DNA of 64,000 bases from Enterobacter sp. R4-368. GTDB taxonomy: Bacteria > Pseudomonadota > Gammaproteobacteria > Enterobacterales > Enterobacteriaceae. The stretch covers positions 3,534,001-3,598,000 of the forward strand of contig NC_021500.1 in the NCBI RefSeq assembly GCF_000410515.1. Direction: 5' to 3'. A program made the translations under genes and the position numbers. Under the pieces are notes generated by a model. That model ran no database searches. It was not told where the DNA came from and saw only the letters and a list, made by a program, of their open reading frames with translations. Numbering within the stretch: position 1 is the first letter of the stretch; each line of letters begins with the position of its first letter. Shown one piece after another: positions 1 to 11,274 of the stretch.

Positions 1-257
1 TAATCGCCCAACGGGCTGCCCTGGATTAAGTCACCGTTATCCACCAGCACGCTGTTTTTGACTTCATTTCGCGCGGCGTTAATCAGGCTTGCGGTACGTA
101 CCAGGCCGAATTTTTCCGTCGCCGTGTCTTTGTAGTAATCAAAATCCATCATGTTGCTATGCAAATCAGTGGTTTCCAGAATACGTAAATCCACCGTTGC
201 AGCCTGCACGCTGGCCGCAATCAGCGTGGCCAGAAGCGTTGCACTAAACTTAATCAT
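1..257 (-). CDS. cpdB: CpdB, periplasmic 2',3'-cyclic-nucleotide 2'-phosphodiesterase/3'-nucleotidase (5' part only)
   Basis: Only the first 85 codons are inside the window; the rest runs off the left edge. The protein opens with a signal peptide (about 19 residues, ending SVQA) and then shows the metallophosphoesterase start [15 protein letters not shown], in which the D-x-H residues are metal ligands, followed by the [14 protein letters not shown] block that carries the next ligands. The family acts in the periplasm on 2',3'-cyclic nucleotides and 3'-nucleotides to salvage nucleosides and phosphate. It is divergent from cysQ, with a shared 189-bp promoter region. Identification rests on near identity to the enterobacterial CpdB N-terminus as I know it. 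Confidence 0.95.
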   Translation of the reverse strand, partial: MIKFSATLLATLIAASVQAATVDLRILETTDLHSNMMDFDYYKDTATEKFGLVRTASLINAARNEVKNSVLVDNGDLIQGSPLGD

Positions 258-446
258 CAGAGGCATCCTTTTTCGATCTAAGCCACAAAAGAAAGTGTTA
301 TGTACATTTTGTTGCTTACAGAATTGTGAATACTGCCATAAAAGCGCGCAAAGAAAACGCAATCGCTATCACAGATGGCAGATTCCGCCGCAATACGATA
401 TAAGTAAAACAATGAGTTACAAACCACTGAACAGAAGAGGTGGAAA

Positions 447-1187
447 ATGTTAGATGCAATTTGCCAGCTCGCGCGCGAAGCGGGCGATGCCATTATGCAG
501 GTCTACGACGGGCATAAGCCGATGGAAGTCACCAGCAAAGTGGATGACTCACCGGTGACGGCCGCCGATATTGCCGCACACGGGGTGATTGTGCGCGGTT
601 TACAGGCGTTGACGCCGGACATTCCGGTGCTGTCAGAAGAAGATCCGCCCACCTGGGAAGTTCGCCAGACATGGGGGCGTTACTGGCTGGTGGATCCGCT
701 GGACGGCACCAAAGAGTTCATCAAGCGTAACGGCGAGTTTACCGTCAATATCGCCCTGATTGAGAACGGAAAACCGGTGCTTGGCGTGGTTTACGCGCCG
801 GTGCTGAATGTGATGTATTCCGCCGCGGAAGGGAAGGCGTGGAAAGATGAGGCGGGGCACCATCAGCAGATTCAGGTACGCGATGCGCGTCCGCCGCTGG
901 TGGTGGTGAGCCGCTCACATGCAGATGATGAACTGAAAGAGTATTTACAGCATCTTGGTGAACACCAGACCACCGCCATTGGCTCTTCGCTGAAGTTTTG
1001 CCTGGTGGCAGAAGGCAAAGCGCAGCTTTACCCGCGCTTTGGGCCAACCAGCGTCTGGGACACCGCGGCAGGCCATGCGGTGGCGGTCGCCGCCGGGGCA
1101 CATGTTCACGACTGGCAGGGGCGCACTCTGGATTACACCCCGCGTGAATCTTTCCTTAACCCCGGCTTTCGGGTCTCGCTCTACTGA
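447..1187 (+). CDS. cysQ: CysQ, 3'(2'),5'-bisphosphate nucleotidase
   Basis: This inositol-monophosphatase-fold enzyme hydrolyses 3'-phosphoadenosine 5'-phosphate to AMP, which clears the by-product of sulfate assimilation. The 246 residues match the usual length. Visible signature motifs are the metal-binding LSEED at about residue 64, VDPLDGT at about residue 83 and the C-terminal [11 protein letters not shown]. The start is supported by an AGAGGTGG ribosome-binding sequence just upstream. The gene is divergent from cpdB and its 3' end overlaps the convergent ytfJ by 7 bases. Confidence 0.97.
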   Translation: MLDAICQLAREAGDAIMQVYDGHKPMEVTSKVDDSPVTAADIAAHGVIVRGLQALTPDIPVLSEEDPPTWEVRQTWGRYWLVDPLDGTKEFIKRNGEFTVNIALIENGKPVLGVVYAPVLNVMYSAAEGKAWKDEAGHHQQIQVRDARPPLVVVSRSHADDELKEYLQHLGEHQTTAIGSSLKFCLVAEGKAQLYPRFGPTSVWDTAAGHAVAVAAGAHVHDWQGRTLDYTPRESFLNPGFRVSLY

Positions 1188-1738
1188 TTAAGCAGTTTGT
1201 GCAGCAGGTCGATGACTTGCTGCACCTCTTGCTGGCTCAGCCCGCCATCTTTTGCGTACTGTACGCGCCCGTCTTTATCCAGCACCACAATCGCCGAGCT
1301 CTCCTCGTCCAGCTTCCAGGCTTTGCGCGTCACGCCTTCGCTATCCACAATAAATTGTGACCACGGATAGAGCTTCTTATTGCTTTCGATACTGCTGCGC
1401 ACAAACATCGCGCTACCGGGAATGGCGTCATCGGTGTTAACGATGGTGGTGGTTTGGTATTTATCGTGCGGCAGCTTTGCGGATTTGATCGCTTCAATCA
1501 GCGCGGCATTCTTCTCTTTTGCTGACGTTCGACCAGCAATATGCTGCACCACTCGCACTTTGCCTGGAAGTTGGGCGCTATTCCATTTTTTATAGCTAAA
1601 CTTATCGTTATCCAGTATCAACTCCCCTCTGTCGGCTATGCCCACAGGCGGCACGCGTTGGTTGTTTTCAAAATTATGGGCTGAAGCAACCAGCGGCAGT
1701 AACAGGCATGTCGCTGCCAGGATGTTACGTAGGGTCAT
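1181..1738 (-). CDS. ytfJ: YtfJ family exported thioredoxin-fold protein
   Basis: A 185-residue protein with a clear N-terminal signal peptide (about 20 residues, cleavage after ASA) followed by the YtfJ domain. The family has a thioredoxin-like fold, but no CxxC pair is present, so disulfide exchange is not supported. The probable location is the periplasm; the biological role is unknown. The start has an AAGGAAA ribosome-binding site seven bases upstream. It is convergent with cysQ, with a 7-base overlap of the coding ends. Confidence 0.92.
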   Translation of the reverse strand: MTLRNILAATCLLLPLVASAHNFENNQRVPPVGIADRGELILDNDKFSYKKWNSAQLPGKVRVVQHIAGRTSAKEKNAALIEAIKSAKLPHDKYQTTTIVNTDDAIPGSAMFVRSSIESNKKLYPWSQFIVDSEGVTRKAWKLDEESSAIVVLDKDGRVQYAKDGGLSQQEVQQVIDLLHKLLNQ

Positions 1739-2073
1739 GGCGTTTCCTTATTATCTCTTGTGTTTGTGCAGGTGATCCGACCACTTGGGCTCGCGTTTTA
1801 ATCATAAATGCGATCAATGCGTTTTTCTCGCAATCTGGATGCCAGTTTGCGGGCGAACGCACATAACCGTGAAAAAATGTGGGCTTATACTGCGCAGAGT
1901 AAGGTGTTGAAAAGAATATTCTGAATAATTGTCATCAAAAGGTAAATAAAGTTATTCACACTATGTATGGGTTAGGTTCTGAACTATAGTCATTGAGCAT
2001 TAAAATTTGCGCTCACCTACGTTGGTCCGATTGTGGAACCGCAAGAGCGTAATGTTTCACAGGAGATACAAGA
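1739..2073. other. Divergent intergenic region between ytfJ and ytfK
   Basis: This 335-bp gap contains the promoters of ytfJ (leftward) and ytfK (rightward). A TATAGT hexamer at 1985-1990 is a candidate -10 for ytfK, but no good -35 lies 17 bp before it, so an activator may be needed. A TTGTCATCA-like stretch near 1928 resembles half of a PhoB box; I do not consider it proven. No other gene or repeat was seen. Confidence 0.35.
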
Positions 2074-2280
2074 ATGAAAATTTTCCAGCGTTACAACCCA
2101 CTTCAGGTGGCTAAGTACGTAAAAATCCTGTTTCGTGGACGGTTGTATATCAAGGACGTTGGCGCTTTCGAGTTCGATAAAGGCAAGATCCTGATCCCGA
2201 AAGTGAAAGACAAACAGCATCTGTCTGTCATGTCTGAAGTTAACCGTCAGGTGCTGCGTTTGCAGACCGAGATGGCTTAA
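2074..2280 (+). CDS. ytfK: YtfK (DUF1107), activator of SpoT-dependent stringent response
   Basis: A 68-residue basic cytosolic protein, essentially identical in length and sequence to E. coli YtfK. In E. coli the protein promotes (p)ppGpp accumulation through SpoT during phosphate and fatty-acid limitation; that is family knowledge, not visible here. An AGGAGA ribosome-binding site precedes the ATG. It is monocistronic: a terminator hairpin follows and the next gene, ytfL, points towards it. Confidence 0.95.
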   Translation: MKIFQRYNPLQVAKYVKILFRGRLYIKDVGAFEFDKGKILIPKVKDKQHLSVMSEVNRQVLRLQTEMA

Positions 2281-2311
2281 CAGCTGTGCTATGCAGTAGT
2301 TTAAATACGAT

Positions 2312-2336
2312 AAAAAAACGGCCCCAAAGGGGCCGT
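2312..2336. terminator. Intrinsic terminator between ytfK and ytfL
   Basis: An eight-pair stem (ACGGCCCC / GGGGCCGT) with an AAA loop has a run of seven A on its left flank. Read on the minus strand this is a strong hairpin followed by a U tract, so it should end ytfL transcription. It may also stop ytfK less efficiently. Confidence 0.85.
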
Positions 2337-2354
2337 TGACATTTCTGCGACAGA

Positions 2355-3689
2355 TTACGCCGCGCCTTTACCTTCGGCGTCCGGCAGCTTCGGCGTTAAC
2401 ACCGCCGCGCGGGTATCGATGCGGGTCACCAGCAGCTGATCGATGCGGTAGTTATCAATGTCCACCACCTCGAATTTGTAGCCGGAAAACTTCACCGCAT
2501 CGGTGCGTTTCGGGATTTTACGCAGCATAAACATCATAAAGCCGCCGATGGTTTCGTAGTTACCGGACTGCGGGAATTCATCGATATCCAGTACGCGCAT
2601 CACGTCATCAATCGGTGTGCCGCCGTCAATCAGCCACGAGTTTTCATCACGCGCGACGATCATCTCTTCCACCTGGCCGACCAGATCGCCCATCAGTGTC
2701 GTCATGACATCGTTAAGGGTGATAACGCCCACCACCAGCGCGTATTCGTTCATGATCACCGCGAAGTCTTCGCCTGCGGTTTTGAAGCTTTCCAGCGCTT
2801 CAGAGAGCGTTAACGTATCCGGAACAATCAACGTATTGCGGATCTGCACGCCGCTATTCAGCGCCATGCTCTGGTTTGCCAGCACGCGGTTGAGCAGATC
2901 TTTGGAGTCGACATAGCCGACAATGTGGTCGATATCATCGTTACAGACCAGAAACTTCGAGTGCGGATGTTCCGACACTTTCTTTTTCAGGCTCTGCTCA
3001 TCTTCGTGCAGATCGAACCAAATCACGTTTTCGCGCGAGGTCATCGACGACGGCACGGTGCGCGATTCCAGTTCAAACACGTTCTCAATCAGTTCGTGTT
3101 CCTGCTTACGCAACACCCCGGCTAACGCACCGGCTTCCACCACCGCGTAAATATCATCAGAAGTGATGTCATCTTTACGCGCCATCGGCAGCTTGAAGAT
3201 GCGGAAAATGACGTTGGCCAGGCCGTTGAAAAACCAGACCAGCGGGCGGAAAACAAATAAGCAGAAGCGCATCGGGTTGATGATACGCAAAGCCACGGCT
3301 TCAGGCGCAATCATACCGATGCGTTTCGGGGTGAGATCGGCAAACAGGATGAACAACCCGGTTACCAGCGAGAACGAAATAATAAAGCTGAGCTGTTCGG
3401 CCATTTCCGGCGAAACCACGTTGATCAACATGCTGTGAAAAACGGGAGAGAACGCCGCGTCGCCGACGATACCGCCAAGAATGGCGACGGCGTTCAGGCC
3501 GATTTGCACCACGGTAAAGAACGTGCCGGGCGTTTCCTGCATTTTCAGAATGCGTTGCGCGTTGATATTGCCTTCATCGGCTAGCAGTTTGAGCTTAATT
3601 TTTCGCGATGCGGCGAGTGAAATCTCAGACAACGAGAAAAACGCACTTACCGCGATCAGACAGAGTATGACTAAGATACTGTTTAACAT
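2355..3689 (-). CDS. ytfL: YtfL/PaeA, CorC/HlyC family CBS-domain membrane protein (polyamine exporter)
   Basis: The 444 residues show the standard layout: an N-terminal DUF21 (CNNM) domain with four hydrophobic segments in residues 1-190, a CBS pair at about 210-335, and a C-terminal CorC/HlyC transporter-associated domain from about 350. The E. coli orthologue has been linked to cadaverine and putrescine export (PaeA). The older haemolysin label of this family is not meaningful here. The gene is monocistronic and ends at a strong hairpin shared with ytfK. It is inner-membrane located. Confidence 0.92.
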   Translation of the reverse strand: MLNSILVILCLIAVSAFFSLSEISLAASRKIKLKLLADEGNINAQRILKMQETPGTFFTVVQIGLNAVAILGGIVGDAAFSPVFHSMLINVVSPEMAEQLSFIISFSLVTGLFILFADLTPKRIGMIAPEAVALRIINPMRFCLFVFRPLVWFFNGLANVIFRIFKLPMARKDDITSDDIYAVVEAGALAGVLRKQEHELIENVFELESRTVPSSMTSRENVIWFDLHEDEQSLKKKVSEHPHSKFLVCNDDIDHIVGYVDSKDLLNRVLANQSMALNSGVQIRNTLIVPDTLTLSEALESFKTAGEDFAVIMNEYALVVGVITLNDVMTTLMGDLVGQVEEMIVARDENSWLIDGGTPIDDVMRVLDIDEFPQSGNYETIGGFMMFMLRKIPKRTDAVKFSGYKFEVVDIDNYRIDQLLVTRIDTRAAVLTPKLPDAEGKGAA

Positions 3690-3871
3690 AATTTATCCAG
3701 CTATTAACCGGATCCTCGGAAGGGGTTTTTGAATATCCATGTGGTAAACACTTATGAAAGCCGGCCCGAAGCGGTGGACCGGCAATTTCGAGGGGTAGTA
3801 TAGCGTAAGCCTGTCGCAGGCTGCCAGAGGCTTAATTTGCGCCGTTTTTCGGCGATAAAACCCGTGATTTT

Positions 3872-4516
3872 TTAAGGGTTAAGCTGCGGTGGCAAACAAA
3901 CACCAATACCGCCGATACCGCAGTAGCCGTGCGGGTTTTTATACAGATATTGCTGATGCTCATCTTCCGCGTAATAGAACGGTGTCGCAGGTTTGATTTC
4001 CGTGGTCACCTGGCGCGCGTCGCCTGCGCTGCGCATCGCTTGCTGAAAGCGCGCAAGGCTGGCTTGTGCGGCGTCGCTTTGCTCTGGCGTCAGCGGGTAA
4101 ATCCCGGAACGGTATTGGGTGCCAGAATCATTACCCTGGCGCATGCCCTGCGCCGGATCGTGGTTTTCCCAGAAAACCTGCAGCAGTTTTTCATAACTCA
4201 CCACCTTCGGGTCATATACCACCCGCACCGCTTCCGCGTGGCCGGTCAGACCGGAGCAGACTTCGCGGTAGGTCGGGTTCGGCGTGTACCCGCCGGTGTA
4301 ACCCGCGGCGGTGCTGTAAACGCCATCTAACTGCCAGAACAGGCGTTCCACGCCCCAGAAACAGCCCATGGCGAACAGGGCGACTTCCATCCCTTCCGGA
4401 ACATGACTCATTGAATGCTCGTTAACAGCATGTAAACTGGCAACGGGCATCGGTGTATTGCGTCCGGGCAATGCATCTGATTGGGAAACAAGCTCTTTTT
4501 TATCGAACAGACTCAC
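3872..4516 (-). CDS. msrA: MsrA, peptide methionine (S)-S-oxide reductase
   Basis: The enzyme reduces methionine-S-sulfoxide in oxidised proteins using thioredoxin. The catalytic motif is GCFWG with Cys52, and two resolving cysteines lie in the C-terminal [11 protein letters not shown] segment. The length of 214 matches E. coli (212). The start is GTG, set by a good GGAGG site eight bases upstream. It is divergent from tamA, sharing a 245-bp promoter region. Confidence 0.97.
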   Translation of the reverse strand: MSLFDKKELVSQSDALPGRNTPMPVASLHAVNEHSMSHVPEGMEVALFAMGCFWGVERLFWQLDGVYSTAAGYTGGYTPNPTYREVCSGLTGHAEAVRVVYDPKVVSYEKLLQVFWENHDPAQGMRQGNDSGTQYRSGIYPLTPEQSDAAQASLARFQQAMRSAGDARQVTTEIKPATPFYYAEDEHQQYLYKNPHGYCGIGGIGVCLPPQLNP

Positions 4517-4761
4517 GGTGATACCTCCCGGAGGGGCTAATTGCGGTTAGGGTTGTGTTGCGGCCTGTGTTTTAACACAATAAACGCCATAAATCAGACT
4601 AGATTTAAACATAAGAAATTTTGGGGTAGTCGTCTGTTTTTCAACCTGTGTTAACGGGTTTTTATCGGCTTGTGTTCTGTCGTAAGGCAAAACCTGGCTC
4701 AGCGCGGAGCTGCGCTTACGTTTCCTTCCAGGGGTGGGAACAAGGATATTCAGGAGAGAAC

Positions 4762-6495
4762 GTGCCAAAGATCCGTCTGTTATGTTTTGCCGCTTTACTG
4801 CTGGTGAGCGAAACGGCTTTCGCCGCCAATGTGCGATTGCAGCTGGAGGGGCTAACCGGGGAGCTGCAAAAAAACGTGCGCGCCCAGTTGTCCACCATTG
4901 AAAGTGATGAAGTGACCCCGGACCGCCGTTTTCAGGCGCGCGTGGATGACGCCATCCGCGAAGGGTTAAAAGCCTTAGGTTACTACGAACCCACCATCGA
5001 TTTCGAACTGCGCCCGCCACCGGCGAAAGGGCGTCAGGTGCTGATTGCGCGCGTGCAGGCCGGTGAACCGGTGCGCATTGGCGGCAATAGCGTGATCCTG
5101 CGCGGTGGCGCGCGTACGGACCGCGATTATCTCGACTTACTCAAAAAACGCCCCGCTATCGGCACGGTGCTGCACCATAACGATTACGACAATTTCAAAA
5201 AATCGCTCACCAGCGTGGCGCTGCGTAAAGGCTACTTCGACAGTCAGTTTCTTAAAAGCCAGCTTGGTATTGCCCTTGAGCGCCGCCAGGCGTTCTGGGA
5301 TATCGATTACGACAGCGGCGAGCGTTACCGCTTTGGTACGGTGACGTTTGAAGGCTCGCAAATCCGCGACGAATACCTGCAAAACCTGGTGCCTTTCCAC
5401 AAAGGCGATTATTACCAGACGCAGGATCTGGCAGAGCTAAACCGCCGCCTGTCCGCCACCGGCTGGTTTAATTCGGTGGTGGTCGCGCCAGAGTTTGATA
5501 AAGCGCGTAAAACCAAAGTGTTGCCGCTTAAAGGCGTGGTATCGCCGCGCACGGAAAACACCATTGAAACCGGGGTGGGGTACTCGACCGACGTCGGGCC
5601 GCGCGTCAAAGCAACATGGAAAAAGCCGTGGATGAACTCCTACGGCCACAGCCTGACCACCAGCACCAGCATCTCCGCGCCGGAACAGCAGCTTGATTTC
5701 AGCTACAAGATGCCGCTGCTGAAAAACCCGCTTGAGCAATATTACCTGGTGCAGGGCGGCTTTAAGCGTACCGATCTGAACGATACCGAAGCGGATTCCA
5801 CCACGCTCGCGCTGTCGCGCTACTGGGATCTCTCCAGCGGCTGGCAGCGCGCTATTAACCTGCGCTGGAGCCTCGATCACTTTACCCAGGCGAACGTGAC
5901 CAACACCACCATGCTGCTTTACCCTGGCGTGATGATCAGCCGTACCCGCTCGCGCGGCGGCCTGATGCCAACCTGGGGGGATTCGCAGCGCTACTCGGTG
6001 GATTACTCGAATACCGCCTGGGGATCGGATGTCGACTTCCTGGTATTACAGGCGCAAAACGTCTGGATCCGCACGCTTTACGATCGCCACCGCTTTGTCA
6101 TGCGCGGCAATCTGGGCTGGATCGAAACCGGGGACTTTGAGCGCGTGCCGCCGGATCTGCGCTTCTTCGCCGGGGGAGATCGCAGTATTCGCGGCTACAA
6201 ATACAAATCTATCGCGCCTAAAAATGATGACGGCAAGCTGATTGGTGCCTCCAAACTGGCGACCGGTTCACTGGAGTATCAGTACAACGTCACCGGCAAA
6301 TGGTGGGGGGCGGCGTTTGTCGATAGCGGCGAAGCGGTGAGCGATATCCGCCGCAGTAATGTGAAAACCGGCGCGGGTGTTGGCGTGCGCTGGGAGTCGC
6401 CGGTCGGGCCTATCAAGCTCGATTTCGCCGTACCGGTCGGTGATAAAGAAGAACACGGATTACAGTTTTACATCGGGTTGGGGCCGGAATTATGA
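4762..6495 (+). CDS. tamA: TamA, outer-membrane Omp85-family subunit of the TAM complex
   Basis: TamA forms, with TamB, the translocation and assembly module, implicated in autotransporter insertion and inter-membrane lipid movement. I place the start at the GTG at 4762: an AGGAGAG site lies just upstream, a signal peptide (ending AFA) follows directly, and the resulting 577 residues equal the E. coli length; an in-frame ATG 114 bases earlier has no such support. Three POTRA domains occupy about residues 22-265 and a 16-stranded barrel follows, with the DRSIRGY lid-lock motif typical of Omp85 proteins. The stop overlaps the tamB start (ATGA). Confidence 0.97.
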   Translation: MPKIRLLCFAALLLVSETAFAANVRLQLEGLTGELQKNVRAQLSTIESDEVTPDRRFQARVDDAIREGLKALGYYEPTIDFELRPPPAKGRQVLIARVQAGEPVRIGGNSVILRGGARTDRDYLDLLKKRPAIGTVLHHNDYDNFKKSLTSVALRKGYFDSQFLKSQLGIALERRQAFWDIDYDSGERYRFGTVTFEGSQIRDEYLQNLVPFHKGDYYQTQDLAELNRRLSATGWFNSVVVAPEFDKARKTKVLPLKGVVSPRTENTIETGVGYSTDVGPRVKATWKKPWMNSYGHSLTTSTSISAPEQQLDFSYKMPLLKNPLEQYYLVQGGFKRTDLNDTEADSTTLALSRYWDLSSGWQRAINLRWSLDHFTQANVTNTTMLLYPGVMISRTRSRGGLMPTWGDSQRYSVDYSNTAWGSDVDFLVLQAQNVWIRTLYDRHRFVMRGNLGWIETGDFERVPPDLRFFAGGDRSIRGYKYKSIAPKNDDGKLIGASKLATGSLEYQYNVTGKWWGAAFVDSGEAVSDIRRSNVKTGAGVGVRWESPVGPIKLDFAVPVGDKEEHGLQFYIGLGPEL

Positions 6496-9400
6496 GTTTA
6501 TGGAAGAAAATCAGCCTCGGCGTCCTGGTGTTTATCCTGCTGGTGCTGGGCACCGTGGTCTTTCTGGTGGGCACTACCAGCGGGCTGCATCTGTTATTTA
6601 ACGCGGCCAACCGCTGGGTGCCGGGGCTGGAAATTAGCCAGGTGACTGGCGGCTGGCGCGATCTGACGTTAAAAAATATCCGTTTTACCCAGCCGGGCGT
6701 GGCGGTGAACGCGGGCGAAGTGCACCTGGCGGTGAAGCTTGGCTGCCTGCGCGACAGCAGCCTGTGCGTGAACGATTTGTCACTGAAAGATATCAATGTC
6801 GTTATCGACAGCAAAAAAATGCCGCCCGCCGCACCGGTAAAAGAGGAAGAGAGCGGGCCGCTGAACCTCTCCACGCCATACCCGATAACGCTAAGCCGGG
6901 TGGCGCTCAACAATGTCAATATCAAAATCGACGACACCACCGTTTCGGTGATGGATTTCAGCACCGGTCTGAACTGGCAGGAGAAAAACCTGACGCTGAA
7001 ACCGACATCGCTACAAGGGCTGCTGATTGCGCTGCCGAAAGTGGCCGATGTGGCGCAAAAAGAGGTCGTTGAACCGAAAATCCAGGACCCGCAGCCGCAG
7101 GAAAAACCGCTCGGCGAAACCCTAAAAGCGCTGTTTGAAAAGCCGCTGCTGCCGGAAATGACCGATGTTCATCTGCCGCTCAATCTCAACATTGAAGAGT
7201 TTCGCGGCGAACAACTGCGTCTTACCGGCGATACCGACATTCTGGTGCGCAGCCTGTTGCTGAAAGTAAGCAGTATCGACGGGCAGATGAAGCTTGACGC
7301 GCTGAATGTGGATTCTAATCAGGGCCAGGTGCGCGCCACCGGTAGCGCCCAGTTGCGCGATACCTGGCCGGTAGATATTACGCTCAATACCACGCTGAAT
7401 ATCGATCCGCTGAAAGGCGAGAAAGTGAAACTGAAAGTCGGCGGCGAAATGCGTAAGCAACTCGACGTTGGCGTCAATCTCTCCGGGCCGGTCGACATGG
7501 ATCTGCGGGCGCAAACGCAACTGGCCGAAGCCGGTTTGCCGCTGGATCTGCAGATAACCAGCAAGCAGCTTTACTGGCCGTTTAGCGGGGAAAAACAGTA
7601 CCAGGCTGATGACCTGAACCTGAAGCTTACCGGCAAAATGACCGACTATGTTTTGTCGTTTCGCACGGCAGTGAAAGGCCAGAATGTACCGCCTGCGACC
7701 ATTACGCTTGATGGTAAGGGCAACGAACAGCAACTGAACCTCGATAAACTGGTTATTGCGGCGCTGGAAGGCAAAACCGAGTTAAAAGCGCTGCTCGACT
7801 GGCAGCAAGCGATTAGCTGGCGCGGTGAATTAACGCTGAAAGATATCGATACCGCGAAAGCCTTCCCGGAGTGGCCATCGAAACTGAATGGCCTGATCAA
7901 AACGCGCGGCAGCCTGTATGGCGGCAGCTGGCAAATGGAGGTGCCGGAGCTGAAACTGAGCGGCAACGTGAAGCAGAACAAGGTCAACGTTGACGGGCAG
8001 CTAAAAGGCAACAGCTATTTGCAGTGGACGATCCCCGGCCTGCACCTGGAACTGGGGAAAAACAGCGCCGATATTAAAGGCGAACTGGGGGTTAAAGATC
8101 TCAACCTTGATGCCACGATTGATGCGCCGGGGTTGAATAACGCGCTGCCAGGTCTGGGCGGCACGGCGAAAGGGCTGGTGAAAATTCGCGGTACGGTGGA
8201 TGCGCCGCAGGCGCTGGCGGATATCACCGCCAATAACCTGCGCTGGCAGGATCTTTCCGTGGCTCGCGTGCGCGTGGAAGGCGATGTCAAATCCAGCGAC
8301 CAGATTGGTGGCAAACTGAACGTGCGCGTGGAACGCATTGCCCAGCCAGGCGTGAACCTGAGCCTGGTGACCCTGGCGGCGGACGGCAATGAGCAACAGC
8401 ATAAACTCCAATTGCGCGTGCAGGGCGAGCCGGTTTCCGGCCAGCTTAATCTGGCGGGCAGTTTTGACCGCCAGCAGCAGCGCTGGAAAGGGACACTGAG
8501 CGATACGCGCTTTGCCACGCCGGTTGGCCCGTGGTCGATTAACCGCCCGGTAACGCTGGATTACCGCAATCAGGAGCAGAAAATCGCTATCGGCCCGCAC
8601 TGCTGGCTGAACCCGAACGCCGAACTCTGCATTCCGCAAACCATCGACGCAGGCGCAGAAGGGCGTGCGGTCGTGAACCTGAACCGCTTCGACCTGGCGA
8701 TGCTGAAACCCTTTATGCCGGAAACCACGCAAGCAAGCGGCGTGTTTAGCGGTAAAGCGGATGTCAGCTGGGACACCACCAAAGCGGGGCTGCCACAAGG
8801 TGAAGTGACGCTCGCCGGGCGCGGTGTGAAAGTGACGCAGGTGGTAAACGACGCGCCGCTGCCGCTCGCGTTTGACACCCTCAATCTCAACGCAAAACTG
8901 CGCGATAACCGGGCCGATCTCGGCTGGTTGATCCGCCTGACCAATAACGGCCAGTTCGATGGCCAGGTGCAGGTAACCGATCCGCAAGGGCGGCGTAATC
9001 TGGGCGGCAACGTGAATATTCGCAACCTCTCGCTGGCGATGGCGAACGCCATTTTCAGCCGGGGCGAGAAAGCGGCAGGTACGTTGAATGCCAGTTTACG
9101 TCTTGGCGGCAACGTGCAAAGCCCACAGCTGTTCGGGCAACTGGGGCTGAACGGGCTGGACATTGACGGCAACTTTATGCCGTTTGATATGCAGCCCAGC
9201 CAGCTGGCGATGAATTTCAACGGCATGAGTTCGACCTTGCAGGGCGTGGTGCGTACCGGGCAGGGGCAGATCAATCTGAGCGGCGACGCCGACTGGAGCC
9301 AAATCGATAACTGGCGCGCGCGCGTGGCGGCGAAAGGCAGCAAAGTGCGCATTACCGTGCCGCCGATGGTGCGCCTGGATGTCTCGCCGGATGTGGTATT

Positions 9401-10268
9401 TGAGGCGACGCCAAGCCTGTTTACGCTGGATGGCAACGTGGATGTGCCGTGGGCGCGCATTGTGGTGCATGACTTACCGGAAAGCGCGGTGGGTGTCTCC
9501 AGTGATGAAGTGATGCTGAATAACGACTTGCAGCCTGAGCAGCCAAAAAGCGCGTCGATTCCGATCAACAGCAACCTGACGGTGCATGTCGGCAACAACG
9601 TGCGGCTCAATGCATTCGGCCTGAAAGCGCGGCTGACGGGCGATCTGAAAGTCGCACAGGATAAGCAGGGGCTGGGCCTGAACGGGCAGATCAACATTCC
9701 GGAAGGGCGTTTCCATGCTTACGGCCAGGATTTGCTGGTGCGTAAAGGCGAACTGCTGTTCTCCGGGCCGCCGGATCAGCCGATGCTGAATATCGAAGCG
9801 ATTCGTAACCCGGAATCGACAGAAAACGATGTGATTGCCGGGGTTCGCGTCACCGGCACCGCCGATGAGCCGAAAGCGGAGATTTTCTCCGATCCGGCGA
9901 TGTCGCAACAAGAAGCGCTCTCGTACCTGCTACGTGGTCAGGGGCTGGAGAGCGAACAGAGCGACAGTGCGGCGATGACATCGATGCTGATCGGCTTAGG
10001 GGTTGCACAAAGTGGGCAGGTTGTGGGTAAAATCGGCGAGACTTTTGGCGTCAGCAATCTGGCGCTGGACACCCAGGGCGTCGGCGACTCCTCGCAAGTG
10101 GTGGTCAGCGGCTATGTGCTACCGGGTCTACAAGTAAAATATGGTGTAGGAATTTTTGACTCACTGGCGACTCTCACGTTACGTTATCGCCTGATGCCTA
10201 AGCTGTATCTTGAAGCGGTGTCTGGCGTAGATCAGGCACTAGATTTGCTCTATCAGTTTGAGTTTTAG
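6492..10268 (+). CDS. tamB: TamB, inner-membrane-anchored AsmA-like subunit of the TAM complex
   Basis: The 1258 residues match the E. coli length. An uncleaved N-terminal membrane anchor (about residues 8-30) is followed by a very long stretch of beta-strand-rich periplasmic repeats and the conserved C-terminal DUF490/TamB domain that docks on TamA. TamB bridges both membranes and belongs to the AsmA-like bridge proteins proposed to carry phospholipids. ATGA overlap with tamA indicates translational coupling; ytfP follows after two bases. Confidence 0.97.
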   Translation: MSLWKKISLGVLVFILLVLGTVVFLVGTTSGLHLLFNAANRWVPGLEISQVTGGWRDLTLKNIRFTQPGVAVNAGEVHLAVKLGCLRDSSLCVNDLSLKDINVVIDSKKMPPAAPVKEEESGPLNLSTPYPITLSRVALNNVNIKIDDTTVSVMDFSTGLNWQEKNLTLKPTSLQGLLIALPKVADVAQKEVVEPKIQDPQPQEKPLGETLKALFEKPLLPEMTDVHLPLNLNIEEFRGEQLRLTGDTDILVRSLLLKVSSIDGQMKLDALNVDSNQGQVRATGSAQLRDTWPVDITLNTTLNIDPLKGEKVKLKVGGEMRKQLDVGVNLSGPVDMDLRAQTQLAEAGLPLDLQITSKQLYWPFSGEKQYQADDLNLKLTGKMTDYVLSFRTAVKGQNVPPATITLDGKGNEQQLNLDKLVIAALEGKTELKALLDWQQAISWRGELTLKDIDTAKAFPEWPSKLNGLIKTRGSLYGGSWQMEVPELKLSGNVKQNKVNVDGQLKGNSYLQWTIPGLHLELGKNSADIKGELGVKDLNLDATIDAPGLNNALPGLGGTAKGLVKIRGTVDAPQALADITANNLRWQDLSVARVRVEGDVKSSDQIGGKLNVRVERIAQPGVNLSLVTLAADGNEQQHKLQLRVQGEPVSGQLNLAGSFDRQQQRWKGTLSDTRFATPVGPWSINRPVTLDYRNQEQKIAIGPHCWLNPNAELCIPQTIDAGAEGRAVVNLNRFDLAMLKPFMPETTQASGVFSGKADVSWDTTKAGLPQGEVTLAGRGVKVTQVVNDAPLPLAFDTLNLNAKLRDNRADLGWLIRLTNNGQFDGQVQVTDPQGRRNLGGNVNIRNLSLAMANAIFSRGEKAAGTLNASLRLGGNVQSPQLFGQLGLNGLDIDGNFMPFDMQPSQLAMNFNGMSSTLQGVVRTGQGQINLSGDADWSQIDNWRARVAAKGSKVRITVPPMVRLDVSPDVVFEATPSLFTLDGNVDVPWARIVVHDLPESAVGVSSDEVMLNNDLQPEQPKSASIPINSNLTVHVGNNVRLNAFGLKARLTGDLKVAQDKQGLGLNGQINIPEGRFHAYGQDLLVRKGELLFSGPPDQPMLNIEAIRNPESTENDVIAGVRVTGTADEPKAEIFSDPAMSQQEALSYLLRGQGLESEQSDSAAMTSMLIGLGVAQSGQVVGKIGETFGVSNLALDTQGVGDSSQVVVSGYVLPGLQVKYGVGIFDSLATLTLRYRLMPKLYLEAVSGVDQALDLLYQFEF

Positions 10269-10270
10269 CA

Positions 10271-10621
10271 ATGCGAATATTTGTCTACGGCAGTTTACGA
10301 CGCAAGCAGGGCAACAGCCACTGGATGACCAATGCTCAGTGGCTGGGGGACTTTTGTGTCGAAAATCATCAGCTGTATAGTCTGGGGCACTATCCGGGCG
10401 CAGTAGCCGGTGAAGGAAGCGTCAAGGGCGAAGTTTATCGTATCGACGCAGCAACGCTCGGTGAGCTGGACGCTCTGCGCACCGCGGGCGGTGAATACAA
10501 ACGCCAGTTGATCCAGACGCCTTATGGCAGCGCCTGGATGTATGTTTACCAGCGTTCGGTTGAGGGAAAAACCTTGATCGAGAGCGGTAACTGGCTCGAC
10601 CGCGAGCAGTACCAGAAGTAA
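10271..10621 (+). CDS. ytfP: YtfP, gamma-glutamylcyclotransferase-fold protein
   Basis: A 116-residue small cytosolic protein with the N-terminal FVYGSLR motif that binds substrate in the GGCT fold, and a conserved glutamate (Glu75, in GGEYKR) at the expected catalytic position. Family members act on gamma-glutamyl amines or peptides; the true substrate of YtfP is unknown. It is the third gene of the tamA-tamB-ytfP operon and is followed by a strong terminator. Confidence 0.93.
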   Translation: MRIFVYGSLRRKQGNSHWMTNAQWLGDFCVENHQLYSLGHYPGAVAGEGSVKGEVYRIDAATLGELDALRTAGGEYKRQLIQTPYGSAWMYVYQRSVEGKTLIESGNWLDREQYQK

Positions 10622-10633
10622 TCACACTTAGAG

Positions 10634-10660
10634 AACCGCGCCGCTGGCGCGGTTTTTCTT
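10634..10660 (+). terminator. Terminator of tamA-tamB-ytfP
   Basis: A nine-pair GC-rich stem (AACCGCGCC / GGCGCGGTT) with a GCT loop is followed by a T-rich tract. It lies 13 bases after the ytfP stop and closes the operon. Confidence 0.9.
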
Positions 10661-10684
10661 TTCAGCCGAGTAAGGACGAGAAAC

Positions 10685-11137
10685 ATGTTACGTAAGACAG
10701 CCTGGGTAGTTGCCGCAGCGCTGCTGCTGGCGGGTCTCTTTAGTTTTGGCTACCTCACTTATTACCCTTTCCTCCACTTTTTCTGGGGGCGTGCCGGGCT
10801 GGTAATGACCTCCGTTTCCGCCGCTATGCTGGCGACGCTGATTAACGGTCTACTGTTCGCTTTTTCTGGCTTGCTGATACTGCTTTTGATGCTACGACAA
10901 AATGCCCGGCAGCGTTTTTCCGCGCAGCGGATTGTGGTAAGAAGCCTGGGGGCTGCGCTGGGTAACGTGGCGCTGTTTAGCCTGTTTGTCGCCGGGCATA
11001 AATTTCTGCTGGCACCGCAAATACCGCCAGGTGTGAGCGTGAATATCACTCATGACTATTTCCACCCGGAGCGGGTGCTGAGCACGGTTATTGTGCTGGC
11101 GTTCTCTGCCTGGCGGCATAAAACCCGGCCAGCGTAA
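10685..11137 (+). CDS. Small multi-pass membrane protein of unknown function
   Basis: A 150-residue protein that I do not recognise. It has three to four hydrophobic segments: roughly 6-26, 37-68 (long enough for one long or two short helices), 85-105 and 128-142. Basic residues between the second and third (RQNARQRFSAQR) suggest a cytosolic loop. An AAGGACG ribosome-binding site precedes the ATG and codon use resembles the neighbours, so the gene looks real. It sits between two strong terminators, so it is probably expressed alone. No catalytic motif is evident. Confidence 0.7.
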   Translation: MLRKTAWVVAAALLLAGLFSFGYLTYYPFLHFFWGRAGLVMTSVSAAMLATLINGLLFAFSGLLILLLMLRQNARQRFSAQRIVVRSLGAALGNVALFSLFVAGHKFLLAPQIPPGVSVNITHDYFHPERVLSTVIVLAFSAWRHKTRPA

Positions 11138-11221
11138 GGTGGCCAACGCGCGTTCCGCTTAATCCGATCTCTGCCTGGCTCAGGCAGAGTCATTAAACCG
11201 GCAGCTCACAAAGCCTGGACG

Positions 11222-11262
11222 AAAAAAAGCCCCGGTCGCATTACGCGCACCGGGGCTTTTTT
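11222..11262. terminator. Bidirectional terminator between the membrane protein gene and ppa
   Basis: A 13-pair inverted repeat made of AAAAAAGCCCCGG and its complement encloses a 14-base loop. A-runs and T-runs at the two ends give a U tract on either strand. It should terminate ppa from the right and the small membrane protein gene from the left. Confidence 0.9.
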
Positions 11263-11274
11263 CACTAAAACGGA

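Noticed and set aside
4648..4761. Longer TamA start at the upstream ATG
   Set aside because: It would place 38 residues before the signal peptide, while the GTG at 4762 has a good ribosome-binding site and gives the standard 577 residues.
8001..9697. Two long antisense frames (328 and 375 codons) inside tamB
   Set aside because: Antisense shadows of a long GC-rich gene with biased third positions; no domain or start signal recognised.
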